Source: Chitinophaga pinensis (GTDB taxonomy: Bacteria; Bacteroidota; Bacteroidia; Flavobacteriales_D; Crocinitomicaceae). Taken from it: a DNA stretch of 28,887 nt. Below are positions 1-7,173 of this stretch, one piece after another. The notes beneath the pieces are model-generated. The model did not search any database, was not told the origin of the DNA, and was given only the letters and a program-made list of their open reading frames with translations. Numbering within the stretch: the first letter of the stretch is position 1; each line of letters begins with the position of its first letter. Both the position numbers and the translations under genes were made by a program. The stretch is from the NCBI GenBank assembly GCA_945897765.1, contig CAMDGP010000004.1, positions 1 through 28,887 of the forward strand, given 5' to 3'.

Positions 1-402
1 TTAATCGTAGACAATAACATTACTATGGAATCAATTATGGAGGGTTCAAATAAAATTTTGAACACTTTTTACCAAGATAAAATTGACTTAGTTGATTCTT
101 TGGTTTTGGATAATTATGGAAATCAGATGAAAATTGACAATGGATTTGATATCGGATGTGTAAATTACGTCAAAGAAAAAACAGAATCAAAGAAAATGCC
201 TTGGGCAGATGGGCAAGCTCATTATCATTTTGCAATCAGTTCTACAGATGGATTGCCACGAAAAGAAACAATTGAAGAAGTAATTAAGGAGAGATTTGAG
301 TATTTGGATTCACTTGGACTTCCATTAACAATTAGTAGATATTACATCAAAGTAATTATTGAAGGCGAGATGACTTATTTGATATTGGCGTTGGATAATT
401 AA
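1..402 (+). CDS. Unrecognised protein, probably 5'-truncated by the window edge
   Basis: The reading frame is open from base 1 to the TAA at 400-402, with possible ATG starts at 25 and 37, so the true start may lie outside the window. From the ATG at 25 it would be 125 residues. The protein is acidic and soluble, with no signal peptide or membrane segment. The middle carries the stretch MPWADGQAHYHFAIS and the C-terminal part looks like alternating helix and strand (EVIKERFEYLDSLG, then YYIKVIIEGEMTYLILAL). I do not recognise the family and assign no function. A good promoter for the next gene overlaps its 3' end. Confidence 0.6.
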   Translation, partial: LIVDNNITMESIMEGSNKILNTFYQDKIDLVDSLVLDNYGNQMKIDNGFDIGCVNYVKEKTESKKMPWADGQAHYHFAISSTDGLPRKETIEEVIKERFEYLDSLGLPLTISRYYIKVIIEGEMTYLILALDN

Positions 403-414
403 TTATTATGTTTG
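385..414 (+). promoter_or_regulatory. Bacteroidota-type promoter for the Cys-rich lipoprotein gene
   Basis: A -33 element TTG (385-387) is followed by 19 nt and a perfect -7 box TAtgTTTG (407-414). This matches the sigma-ABfr consensus TTG-N17-23-TAnnTTTG. It lies about 60 nt before the ATG at 474 and overlaps the end of the preceding gene. Confidence 0.6.
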
Positions 415-457
415 TAAAGTTAAAAAACTAACTTATAAATACTGTTCTTCTAACTCG

Positions 458-473
458 GGTAATTCAAATTACC
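458..473 (+). other. Inverted repeat touching the start codon
   Basis: GGTAATT-CA-AATTACC is a perfect 7-bp inverted repeat that ends on the base before the ATG at 474. In mRNA it would be a tight hairpin covering the ribosome-binding region, or as DNA a possible operator. No function can be shown from sequence alone. Confidence 0.4.
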
Positions 474-869
474 ATGAAATATATTCCTTTTTTCATTGCA
501 TTGATATTCCTTTATTCTTGTGAATCTAAAACAAAAAATTTTCAAAATGAGGTAATTATGAATAATATTTTTTCTCTAGAATCTTCCATCGATTCTTTAA
601 ATCAAAAGGTTGATTCTCTAAATTATAGATTGCTTCAATTGGAAGAAAACGCTGCAAATCAAGAATTAGTAACAGAATCGCAGGCAGATGGGCCAGCGGA
701 TAGTAGAAAAATAACATGCCCAAACTGCAATGGAGTAGGGACAACACAAGAGACCTGTGATAAATGTCATGGTCGTGGTTCTTGCAGCTATTGGTGCAAT
801 AATACAGGCTATAGAAATTTCACTTGTAGTGTTTGTCGCGGAAAGGGCCGAATCAATGAGTACGAATAA
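474..869 (+). CDS. Lipoprotein with DnaJ-like CxxCxGxG zinc-finger repeats
   Basis: 131 residues. The N-terminus is a lipoprotein signal with lipobox LYSC, lipidated Cys at 16, so the protein should sit in the cell envelope. Residues 32-63 form a short heptad-like coiled coil (SLESSIDSLNQKVDSLNYRL). The C-terminal third is a Cys-rich domain like the central zinc domain of DnaJ: CPNCNGVG (82-89), CDKCHGRG (95-102), a degenerate CSYWCNNTG (104-112, one extra residue) and CSVCRGKG (118-125). In DnaJ, repeats 1/4 and 2/3 each bind one zinc, so one site here is non-canonical. No J domain is present. A role in binding unfolded proteins or thiol chemistry at the envelope is only an inference. The gene has its own consensus promoter. 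Confidence 0.8.
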   Translation: MKYIPFFIALIFLYSCESKTKNFQNEVIMNNIFSLESSIDSLNQKVDSLNYRLLQLEENAANQELVTESQADGPADSRKITCPNCNGVGTTQETCDKCHGRGSCSYWCNNTGYRNFTCSVCRGKGRINEYE

Positions 870-881
870 CGGTTCGTTATT
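865..881 (+). other. Hairpin at the stop codon of the Cys-rich lipoprotein gene
   Basis: AATAACG-GTT-CGTTATT is a perfect 7-bp stem overlapping the TAA stop at 867-869. No U-run follows, so it is not a classic intrinsic terminator, though it may protect the 3' end. The rest of the gap to position 1056 shows nothing recognisable. Confidence 0.4.
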
Positions 882-1056
882 TAAGACAAAGATTGATTAA
901 CTCTATCTTTCCTTCAATTTGTGTCAGAATATTACTAGCTATAAAAAGTATTTTTGATTTACCGATAATTTGAAAAATCTGCGTTTTCAATTCTTTCTGC
1001 GGGACTAAACATTTAAGTTCTAGAGACGCTTTAATGGAATAAAAAACCATGAAATT

Positions 1057-1629
1057 TTAATTAGGCACAACCACTCGCTCAATAACTTCTGGAAAATGAT
1101 TCATTTCCAAATTATGAATTTTTGCCGCTAAACTTTCAGGGGTTTCTTCTGTGTCGATTTTTGTTTCAAATTGAGCGATGATTTCACCCTTGTCAAACTC
1201 TTCGTTTACATAATGAATTGTAATTCCTGATTTAAGTTCATTTGCTGCAATAACAGCGTTGTGAACATGCAATCCGTACATTCCTTTTCCACCAAATTTT
1301 GGGAGTAAAGCAGGGTGCAAATTGATGATTTTATTCGGATAATGACGAACTAATTCTTCAGGAACTTTCTTTAGAAAACCAGCTAGTATTATCCAATCAA
1401 CACTTTGTTTTTCGCAAAATTGCATTAAATCAAGCGCTTCTATTGTTTTTTGAGTGAATGATTCATAAGAAATCCCTTCTTCTTTACATAAATTTTCAAC
1501 CTTTTCATTCTCTTTCGTTGATAAAACAGCAGCCACTTCCAAATCAGTTGAATTCTTAAAATAATGAATGAGATTGATTGCGTTAGTGCCTTTGCCTGAA
1601 ATGAATAAACTGAGTCGTTGTTTTGCCAT
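1057..1629 (-). CDS. purN: Phosphoribosylglycinamide formyltransferase
   Basis: 190 residues. The enzyme transfers a formyl group from 10-formyl-THF to GAR, the third step of de novo purine synthesis, in the cytosol. Visible motifs: the N-terminal phosphate-binding loop LFISGKGTNA, the active-site stretch NLHPALLPKFGGKGMYG with the catalytic Asn103 and His105, and NEEFDKGEII carrying the catalytic Asp146. Length agrees with the family. I chose the ATG at 1629 (MAKQRLSLF). An upstream in-frame start at 1647 would add six residues (MNYLCI), but these are encoded by promoter DNA: a perfect TTG-N19-TAtcTTTG promoter ends only 4 nt before this ATG. The mRNA is therefore probably leaderless. The gene converges on the lipoprotein gene and diverges from the small membrane-protein gene. 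Confidence 0.95.
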   Translation of the reverse strand: MAKQRLSLFISGKGTNAINLIHYFKNSTDLEVAAVLSTKENEKVENLCKEEGISYESFTQKTIEALDLMQFCEKQSVDWIILAGFLKKVPEELVRHYPNKIINLHPALLPKFGGKGMYGLHVHNAVIAANELKSGITIHYVNEEFDKGEIIAQFETKIDTEETPESLAAKIHNLEMNHFPEVIERVVVPN

Positions 1630-1633
1630 GATG

Positions 1634-1663
1634 CAAAGATAATTCAAAAAGAAACCTTTGCAA
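1634..1663 (-). promoter_or_regulatory. purN promoter, 4 nt from the ATG
   Basis: Read on the minus strand, TTG (1661-1663), a 19-nt spacer and TATCTTTG (1634-1641) match the Bacteroidota consensus fully. Only CATC separates the box from ATG, so transcription should begin at or next to the start codon. Confidence 0.65.
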
Positions 1664-1714
1664 TTTTTGAGTAAAATCCTTCCGTTTATTTCAATATATC
1701 AAACTTTTGAATGA

Positions 1715-1743
1715 TTGGTTGTTGTCAAATTCGAGTATCTTTC
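1715..1743 (+). promoter_or_regulatory. Promoter for the 71-residue membrane protein
   Basis: TTG (1715-1717), an 18-nt spacer and TAtcTTTC (1736-1743) differ by one base from the -7 consensus TAnnTTTG. The box lies 21 nt before the ATG at 1765. Confidence 0.45.
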
Positions 1744-1764
1744 CGCTTTTAAAATTAAATTGAC

Positions 1765-1980
1765 ATGCAAGAATATACAGAATACATTGGTTATGTGGCA
1801 TCAGCGCTCGTTTTAATTTCATTCATAATGAAAAAAATAACTTATTTGCGCGTAATCAATAGCTTTGGTTGTGCTTTTTTTATTTTTTATGGAACACTTT
1901 TAGCCTCTATTCCAATCGTTATTACCAACGTTGCAATTGTAATGATCAATATTTATTATTTGACTCGAAAGGCAGAATAA
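1765..1980 (+). CDS. Small integral membrane protein (YgjV-like half)
   Basis: 71 residues with two or three hydrophobic helices: about residues 8-22, 31-47 and 50-66, separated by the basic turn MKKITYLR. The pattern IGYVASALVLISF-MKKI-LRVINSFGCAFFIFYG resembles small YgjV-like inner-membrane proteins common in Bacteroidota. I believe relatives are sometimes mislabelled uroporphyrinogen decarboxylase, a label this sequence does not support. It has its own promoter-like sequence and no obvious operon partner. Function unknown. Confidence 0.75.
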   Translation: MQEYTEYIGYVASALVLISFIMKKITYLRVINSFGCAFFIFYGTLLASIPIVITNVAIVMINIYYLTRKAE

Positions 1981-2083
1981 AAACGATCAACGTTTTTTAA
2001 GCAATCAAATTTATATTATCAATCTCGGGCAAACAATCAAAGTATCTTATCCAAATTAAAATTCGGAATATAGTTTCTACAAA

Positions 2084-3940
2084 ATGTATATTTGTAAAAT
2101 TGTGAGTTACTACAAAGAAATATATAATTACACCTTTAAATACAAAACGACCGCATTCATTGTAGTGCTTTGTAATTTGTTATTTGTAGTTTTTAACTTG
2201 CTTTCGCTTGTTCTTTTTATTCCAGTTTTACAATTAATTTTTCGTAAACCAGAAGAATTAATAATTGTACTTGAGCCCAAGTTTGAAGGAGGGTTTTTTG
2301 CCATTTTTAATTACATCAAAGATTATTACAACTTTTGGATGTACGAACTGGTAAAATCTGATCCAAAAGATGCTTTACTCTTTGTGTGTCTTTCAGTGGT
2401 TGCTGCTTTTTTCTTAAAAAACTTATTTCGCTATGGAGCTGTTTGGTATCAATCTGAATTGCGAATGGCCGTTGTACGTGATGTGCGTGATGCCTTGTTT
2501 TTAAAATCACTTGAATTACCACTTTCGTATTATTCCAACGAGCGAAAAGGAGACTTGATGGCACGCATGAACAGCGATGTTGGAGAAATTGAAGTTGCAG
2601 TTGTTAGTTTACTTGAATTGATTTTTAGGGAACCTTTGGCAATTGTCATCAATGTGGCTTCTTTGATATATTTAAGTCCAGAATTGACCTTAGTTTCCTT
2701 GTTTTTATTGCCGATTTCTGCATTTGTAATCTCAAGAATTGGTAAAAGCTTGAAACGAACTGCTAAAAAAGGACAAGAACAATTGGGGTTTTTATTCTCT
2801 GCAATGGAAGAGGGTTTGGGAGGGATTCGCATAATTAAAGCCTTTAATGCGATTCCGCAATTTTTTTCCAATTTTAAAAAAATCAACTTAGAGCACCAAC
2901 AATTAGTAACTCGCACATTTAGAAAAAAAGATTTATCGCCACTTTTGAATGAGTTTTTAGGTTCCGCTGTCATGTTAAGTTTGGTTTGGTTTGGCGGAAA
3001 AATGATTCTCGAATCCGACAAAGAAGCGTTGACAGGCGAAGTGTTTTTGACCTTTGTCATTGTTTTTTCACAGTTACTTCGACCTATTCAAAGTGTTTCT
3101 AACAACATGGCAAACATGACAAAAGCACGAGCTTCACAAGACAGAATCAACGAAGTGTTGAATGCTGATGAAAAAATTGTAGAAAAGGAAGATGCGATTG
3201 CAATTAATGACTTCCATACCTCTATTCAATTTGAAAATGTTGGTTTTAAATATGGAGATGAACCCGTTTTGAATGCTATTAATCTCAGTGTTAAAAAAGG
3301 GGCAACCATAGCAATCGTTGGCGAATCTGGAAGTGGAAAATCAACAATGATGGATTTGTTACCTCGCTTTTATGATGTAACAGAAGGAAGATTATTGATT
3401 GATGAAATGGATGTTCGCGATTTAAAAATAATGGATTTAAGAGGATTGATTGGTATCGTTTCTCAGGAATCAATTTTGTTTAATGTTTCAGTTCTAGAAA
3501 ATATCGCTTTTGGAGAAGTATATCCCAATATGGAAAGAGCAATCGAAGCGGCTAAAATCGCCAATGCACACAATTTCATTATTGAATTGGAAAACAATTA
3601 CGACACAATTATTGGTGAACGAGGAAATAAACTTTCTGGCGGACAGAAACAACGTTTAAGCATTGCACGAGCAATTTATAAGGATCCAAAAATCTTAATT
3701 CTTGATGAAGCTACTTCAGCATTAGATACAGAATCCGAAAAATTAGTCCAAGAAGCGCTGGAACACTTAATGAAAAATAGAACTTCGTTTGTAATTGCGC
3801 ATCGATTGAGCACAGTTCGTAACGCGGATGAAATAATTGTGTTATCAAAAGGAAAAATTGTCGAGCAAGGAAATCACATTGATTTGATGCAATTACAAGG
3901 TTTTTACTATAAATATTGCTCCTTACAGGGCTTAGTTTAA
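2084..3940 (+). CDS. ABC exporter, fused membrane and ATPase domains (MsbA-like)
   Basis: 618 residues, the usual size of a half-transporter that acts as a homodimer. An N-terminal six-helix exporter domain (about 20-345) precedes the nucleotide-binding domain (about 380-615). The latter has Walker A GESGSGKST (413-421), Q-loop Gln461, signature LSGGQ (517-521), Walker B ILILDE (537-542), D-loop SALD and H-loop His573. All catalytic residues are present. The family exports lipids, lipid A or drugs, and the substrate cannot be read here. The start is uncertain: the ATG at 2084 runs straight into a perfect -7 box (2087-2094). If that box is used, translation probably begins at the in-frame GTG at 2102 (VSYYKEIYNY), giving 612 residues. 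Confidence 0.9.
   Translation: MYICKIVSYYKEIYNYTFKYKTTAFIVVLCNLLFVVFNLLSLVLFIPVLQLIFRKPEELIIVLEPKFEGGFFAIFNYIKDYYNFWMYELVKSDPKDALLFVCLSVVAAFFLKNLFRYGAVWYQSELRMAVVRDVRDALFLKSLELPLSYYSNERKGDLMARMNSDVGEIEVAVVSLLELIFREPLAIVINVASLIYLSPELTLVSLFLLPISAFVISRIGKSLKRTAKKGQEQLGFLFSAMEEGLGGIRIIKAFNAIPQFFSNFKKINLEHQQLVTRTFRKKDLSPLLNEFLGSAVMLSLVWFGGKMILESDKEALTGEVFLTFVIVFSQLLRPIQSVSNNMANMTKARASQDRINEVLNADEKIVEKEDAIAINDFHTSIQFENVGFKYGDEPVLNAINLSVKKGATIAIVGESGSGKSTMMDLLPRFYDVTEGRLLIDEMDVRDLKIMDLRGLIGIVSQESILFNVSVLENIAFGEVYPNMERAIEAAKIANAHNFIIELENNYDTIIGERGNKLSGGQKQRLSIARAIYKDPKILILDEATSALDTESEKLVQEALEHLMKNRTSFVIAHRLSTVRNADEIIVLSKGKIVEQGNHIDLMQLQGFYYKYCSLQGLV
2087..2094 (+). promoter_or_regulatory. TAtaTTTG -7 box overlapping the annotated ABC start
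   Basis: A perfect TAnnTTTG box lies immediately after the ATG at 2084. No clear -33 TTG is visible at 17-23 nt. If functional, it excludes the ATG at 2084 and favours GTG at 2102. Confidence 0.35.
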
Positions 3941-3994
3941 ACTGCTTAATCTGTTAAGTTTAGACAAGTTAAAACTATTTTGCTGTTTAATCGT

Positions 3995-4002
3995 TACTTT
4001 TG
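3995..4002 (+). promoter_or_regulatory. -7 box of the desaturase operon
   Basis: TAcTTTTG fits TAnnTTTG and lies 22 nt before the ATG at 4025. The -33 region is weak. It sits inside the N-terminal extension that would arise from the TTG at 3980, which supports the later ATG. Confidence 0.5.
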
Positions 4003-4024
4003 TATAATTATTATTTATAACATT

Positions 4025-5134
4025 ATGGCTTATCAAAAAGTTAGCTTCTCCAAAGATCACAATTCAGAATTCTATAAAGTACTTCGTCACCGTGTTAACG
4101 ACTACTTTAAAACTAGAAACATAACTCGTCATGCCAATGCAACAATGGTTTTTAAAACAATAGCTTTATTGTCATTATACTTAATTCCATTTGGTGTTTT
4201 ATTCGTTTCAGGTCTTAGCGGGTGGATTTATCTTTTAATGTGGATTTTAATGGGTATTGGAATGGCTGGTGTTGGTCTTTCTGTTATGCATGATGCAAAC
4301 CATGGAGCTTATTCGCGCAACGAAACAGTAAACAAAATCATAGGAAACGTTCTAATCCTTTTGGGTGGAAATGACGCTAATTGGAGAATCCAACACAATG
4401 TTTTGCACCATACTTACACGAATGTTTCTGAAATGGATGAAGACATTGATGCGCCAACGTTTCTACTACGATTTTCACCACACAAACAACGTTTTAGAAT
4501 TCATCGTTTTCAACACATCTATGCATGGTTTTTCTACGGTTTGATGACATTTCTTTGGTTTGTAAGCAAAGATTTTAATCAAGCTGCTCGCTACAAAAAA
4601 ATGGGATTAGTTGAAACTCAAGGGATTTCTTTTAGAAGGCACATGATCAACATTTTAGCTAGTAAAGTGATTTACGGAACAGTATTCGTAATTCTACCTT
4701 TTGCTTTAAGTCCTGCATCATGGTATGTTACTTTAATTGGTTTTATAGTGATGCACTTTATCGCTGGATTGACATTAGCTGCAATTTTTCAACCAGCTCA
4801 CGTTGTTCCTTCTTCAAATTATCCCGTTCCCGACGCATCTGGTAATGTGGACGCTGATTGGGCTGTTAATCAATTGTATAATACTGCTAATTTCGCTCCA
4901 AAAGCAAAATTGTTTTCATGGTACGTCGGGGGTTTGAATTTTCAAGTAGAACATCATTTATTTCCAAATATTTGTCACGTTCACTACAGCAAAATTTCTA
5001 AAATTGTGAAAGAAACTGCTGAGGAATTTAACTTGCCTTACAATTCTTACAAAACATTTTACGGAGCATTAAAAGATCACACGAAAATGTTGCATGCGCT
5101 TGGAACTAAAGATTTCGCTCCTGCAATTCATTAA
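4025..5134 (+). CDS. Membrane fatty acid (acyl-lipid/acyl-CoA) desaturase
   Basis: 369 residues from ATG 4025. It is an integral membrane di-iron enzyme that inserts a double bond into fatty acyl chains, probably to adjust membrane fluidity. The three histidine boxes are intact: HDANH (89-93), HNVLHH (124-129) and QVEHH (307-311). Hydrophobic segments at about 43-62, 66-87, 165-180, 213-229 and 235-256 flank them. QVEHH with Gln as first residue is typical of front-end/linoleoyl-type enzymes, though the regiospecificity cannot be told. A TTG at 3980 would add 15 residues lying across the promoter, so I rejected it. It is followed after 2 nt by the YjbR-like gene, suggesting an operon of three. 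Confidence 0.93.
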   Translation: MAYQKVSFSKDHNSEFYKVLRHRVNDYFKTRNITRHANATMVFKTIALLSLYLIPFGVLFVSGLSGWIYLLMWILMGIGMAGVGLSVMHDANHGAYSRNETVNKIIGNVLILLGGNDANWRIQHNVLHHTYTNVSEMDEDIDAPTFLLRFSPHKQRFRIHRFQHIYAWFFYGLMTFLWFVSKDFNQAARYKKMGLVETQGISFRRHMINILASKVIYGTVFVILPFALSPASWYVTLIGFIVMHFIAGLTLAAIFQPAHVVPSSNYPVPDASGNVDADWAVNQLYNTANFAPKAKLFSWYVGGLNFQVEHHLFPNICHVHYSKISKIVKETAEEFNLPYNSYKTFYGALKDHTKMLHALGTKDFAPAIH

Positions 5135-5136
5135 CT

Positions 5137-5490
5137 ATGACTTTCGATTCGTTTTTTGATTATTGTATTTCAAAAAAAGGAGTCAAAGAAACATTTCCTT
5201 TTGATGAAACCACTTTAGTCTTTAAAGTTGGTGGAAAAATGTTTGCTCTTGCTGACACGATTGAATTTAATAGTATCAATCTTAAATGTGTGCCAGAAAG
5301 AGCATTAGAACTTCGTGAAAGCTACATGGCTGTTCAACCAGGTTATCATATGAGTAAAAAGCACTGGAATACAATTCAATTGCACTCAGATGTTGATGAT
5401 AAATTACTCATGGAATTAATTGAGCATTCGTATCAATTGGTTTTTGATTCACTTCCAAAAAAAGTGCAGTATGAAATTGAGATTGGATAA
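5137..5490 (+). CDS. MmcQ/YjbR family protein
   Basis: 117 residues, the full length of the MmcQ/YjbR (CyaY-like fold) family. Visible family signatures are FPFDETTLVFKVGGKMFAL near the N-terminus and QPGYHMSKKHWNTI at about 66-79. Family members have been described as putative DNA-binding proteins, but no firm function is known. The ATG lies 2 nt after the desaturase stop, and the 3' end overlaps the S4-domain gene by 20 nt, so the three genes are probably co-transcribed. Confidence 0.88.
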   Translation: MTFDSFFDYCISKKGVKETFPFDETTLVFKVGGKMFALADTIEFNSINLKCVPERALELRESYMAVQPGYHMSKKHWNTIQLHSDVDDKLLMELIEHSYQLVFDSLPKKVQYEIEIG

Positions 5491-5845
5491 ATTTATTTGG
5501 TCAGTGCGGTTGGCAAAAACACGTTCGATAGCAACCGAATTGTTAGCAAAAGGCAAAATAAAAATCAATGGAGAAAACGTAAAACCAGCAAAAGAAGTAA
5601 AACTTGGTGAGGTGATTCATGTTCATAAAAACTCAGCTGTTTTCTCCTACAAAGTTTTGAATTTCTTAGATAAACGCGTTGGTGCCGCGCTCATTGGCGA
5701 ATACATAAAAGATATCACTCCAATCGAAGAAATTGAAAAATTCAAAAATTACCAATCTGCGCAACGTATTTACCGTGAAACAGATGGAAAACCAACCAAA
5801 AAAGACAGACGCTCTTTGGATGAATTTTTAGAGGATTGGGAATAG
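5471..5845 (+). CDS. S4-domain RNA-binding protein, Hsp15-like
   Basis: 125 residues from the ATG at 5471 (MKLRLDKFIWSVRLAKTRS). The start of the S4 domain coincides exactly with this ATG, so the in-frame extension back to 5420 is not needed. The S4 fold (about 1-60) has the pattern RLDKFIWSVRLAKTRS-A-LLAKGKIKINGENVKPAKEVKLGEVI seen in Hsp15/HslR. The basic C-terminal tail contains KPTKKDRRSLDEFLEDWE. E. coli Hsp15 rescues stalled 50S subunits carrying peptidyl-tRNA, and a similar ribosome role is inferred. It overlaps the previous gene by 20 nt. Confidence 0.88.
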   Translation: MKLRLDKFIWSVRLAKTRSIATELLAKGKIKINGENVKPAKEVKLGEVIHVHKNSAVFSYKVLNFLDKRVGAALIGEYIKDITPIEEIEKFKNYQSAQRIYRETDGKPTKKDRRSLDEFLEDWE

Positions 5846-6049
5846 AAAGTCCAAACTATTTTAGAAAAACTGAAACACAATCAATTTTCAAAAGCGGTAT
5901 TCACACAATTCGAGACATTATGTGTTCGTATGAATAATTAAGGCTAAGTCTTATATTTAAAAACACAATTTTTTGATTTTATAACGTTAAATTTAGCCAA
6001 GTGTGTTTCACATTTTAGAACTTTTAGTTACCTTGCTTGTTCAATAATT
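5846..6049. other. 204-bp intergenic region before the VWA/AAA pair
   Basis: AT-rich with no coding potential that I can see. A degenerate -7-like TACCTTGC lies about 20 nt before the ATG at 6050, one deletion away from TACCTTTG. No clear terminator is visible for the S4 gene. Confidence 0.4.
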
Positions 6050-7168
6050 ATGAAATCTATGCCACGTTCCGGATTTATTTTTACACCTTATAAAGCGCCA
6101 GAACAATCAAATTTTGATCGTCTTTTTGACATCTTTAGTGAGTTGATTACGCATACTTCTGGTGATGTGGAAGAAGCGCTCGATTGGTTCAAAATCCTGG
6201 ATGATGAATATAAATTGACGAGTCCTGAATATTCGATGGACGATTTTATCGAAGACCTTAAGAAAAAAGGCTACCTACGCGAAGAAATCAAACCCGACGG
6301 AAAAGGAGCTTTGCAAATTACAGCCAAAACAGAACGTGCCATTCGGAAAAATGCCATGGAACAAATCTTTGGTAAAATCAAAAAAAGTGGTGCGGGCAAT
6401 CACAAATCGAAGAAAAGTGGACAGGGGGATGAATCAACAGGAGAATTTAGAAATTACCAATTTGGCGACAGTATTGAACGTATTTCCATTACTGAAAGTC
6501 TTAAAAATGCGCAAATAAATCACGGGCAGGATGAATTCAAACTCACCGAACACGATTTAATCATTGAAGATACACACCATAAATCCCAAATGAGCACAGT
6601 CTTGATGATTGACATCAGCCACAGTATGATTTTGTATGGAGAAGATCGCATTACCCCTGCGAAAAAAGTAGCAATGGCTCTAGCAGAATTAATCACAACG
6701 CGTTATCCAAAGGACACACTCGACGTAATCGTTTTTGGAAATGACGCTTGGCCGATAAAAATCAAAGATTTACCTTATTTGCAAGTTGGTCCTTATCACA
6801 CAAATACGGTTGCTGGTTTGGAGTTGGCTATGGATATTTTGCGCAGAAAAAGAAACACCAACAAACAAATTTTCATGATTACAGATGGAAAACCAAGCTG
6901 TCTTCGAATGCCAGATGGTCAATATTACAAAAACAGTAACGGCTTGGATCAGTTTATCGTAGAGAAATGCTACACAATGGCTGCTCAAGCTCGAAAACTT
7001 CACATTCCAATAACCACATTTATGATTGCGCAAGACCCTTATCTTCAGTCTTTTATTGAGGAATTTACAAAATCCAATAAAGGAAAAGCCTTTTTTACTG
7101 GATTAAAAGGTTTGGGCGAAATGATTTTTCACGATTACGAAAGCAATAGAAAAAAACGAATTAACTAG
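6050..7168 (+). CDS. VWA-domain (CoxE/ChlD-like) partner of a MoxR-type AAA ATPase
   Basis: 372 residues. The N-terminal part (1-100) is helical and ends in a basic Gly/Lys/Ser linker (KKSGAGNHKSKKSGQGDE, about 111-128). The C-terminal half (about 181-360) is a von Willebrand A domain with a complete MIDAS metal site: D188-I-S190-H-S192, a Thr at 251 or 253, and D279 in MITDGKPS. No signal peptide or membrane helix is present, so it is cytosolic. It lies 5 nt before the AAA ATPase gene, the arrangement of VWA/MoxR or BchD/BchI pairs, where the VWA protein links the ATPase to a client for metal insertion or assembly. The client is not evident here. Confidence 0.85.
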   Translation: MKSMPRSGFIFTPYKAPEQSNFDRLFDIFSELITHTSGDVEEALDWFKILDDEYKLTSPEYSMDDFIEDLKKKGYLREEIKPDGKGALQITAKTERAIRKNAMEQIFGKIKKSGAGNHKSKKSGQGDESTGEFRNYQFGDSIERISITESLKNAQINHGQDEFKLTEHDLIIEDTHHKSQMSTVLMIDISHSMILYGEDRITPAKKVAMALAELITTRYPKDTLDVIVFGNDAWPIKIKDLPYLQVGPYHTNTVAGLELAMDILRRKRNTNKQIFMITDGKPSCLRMPDGQYYKNSNGLDQFIVEKCYTMAAQARKLHIPITTFMIAQDPYLQSFIEEFTKSNKGKAFFTGLKGLGEMIFHDYESNRKKRIN

Positions 7169-7173
7169 CATTT

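Noticed and set aside
2530..3060. 176-residue minus-strand frame inside the ABC exporter gene
   Set aside because: A shadow of a gene with all ABC motifs in the sense frame; its composition (rich in N, K, S) is typical of antisense translation.
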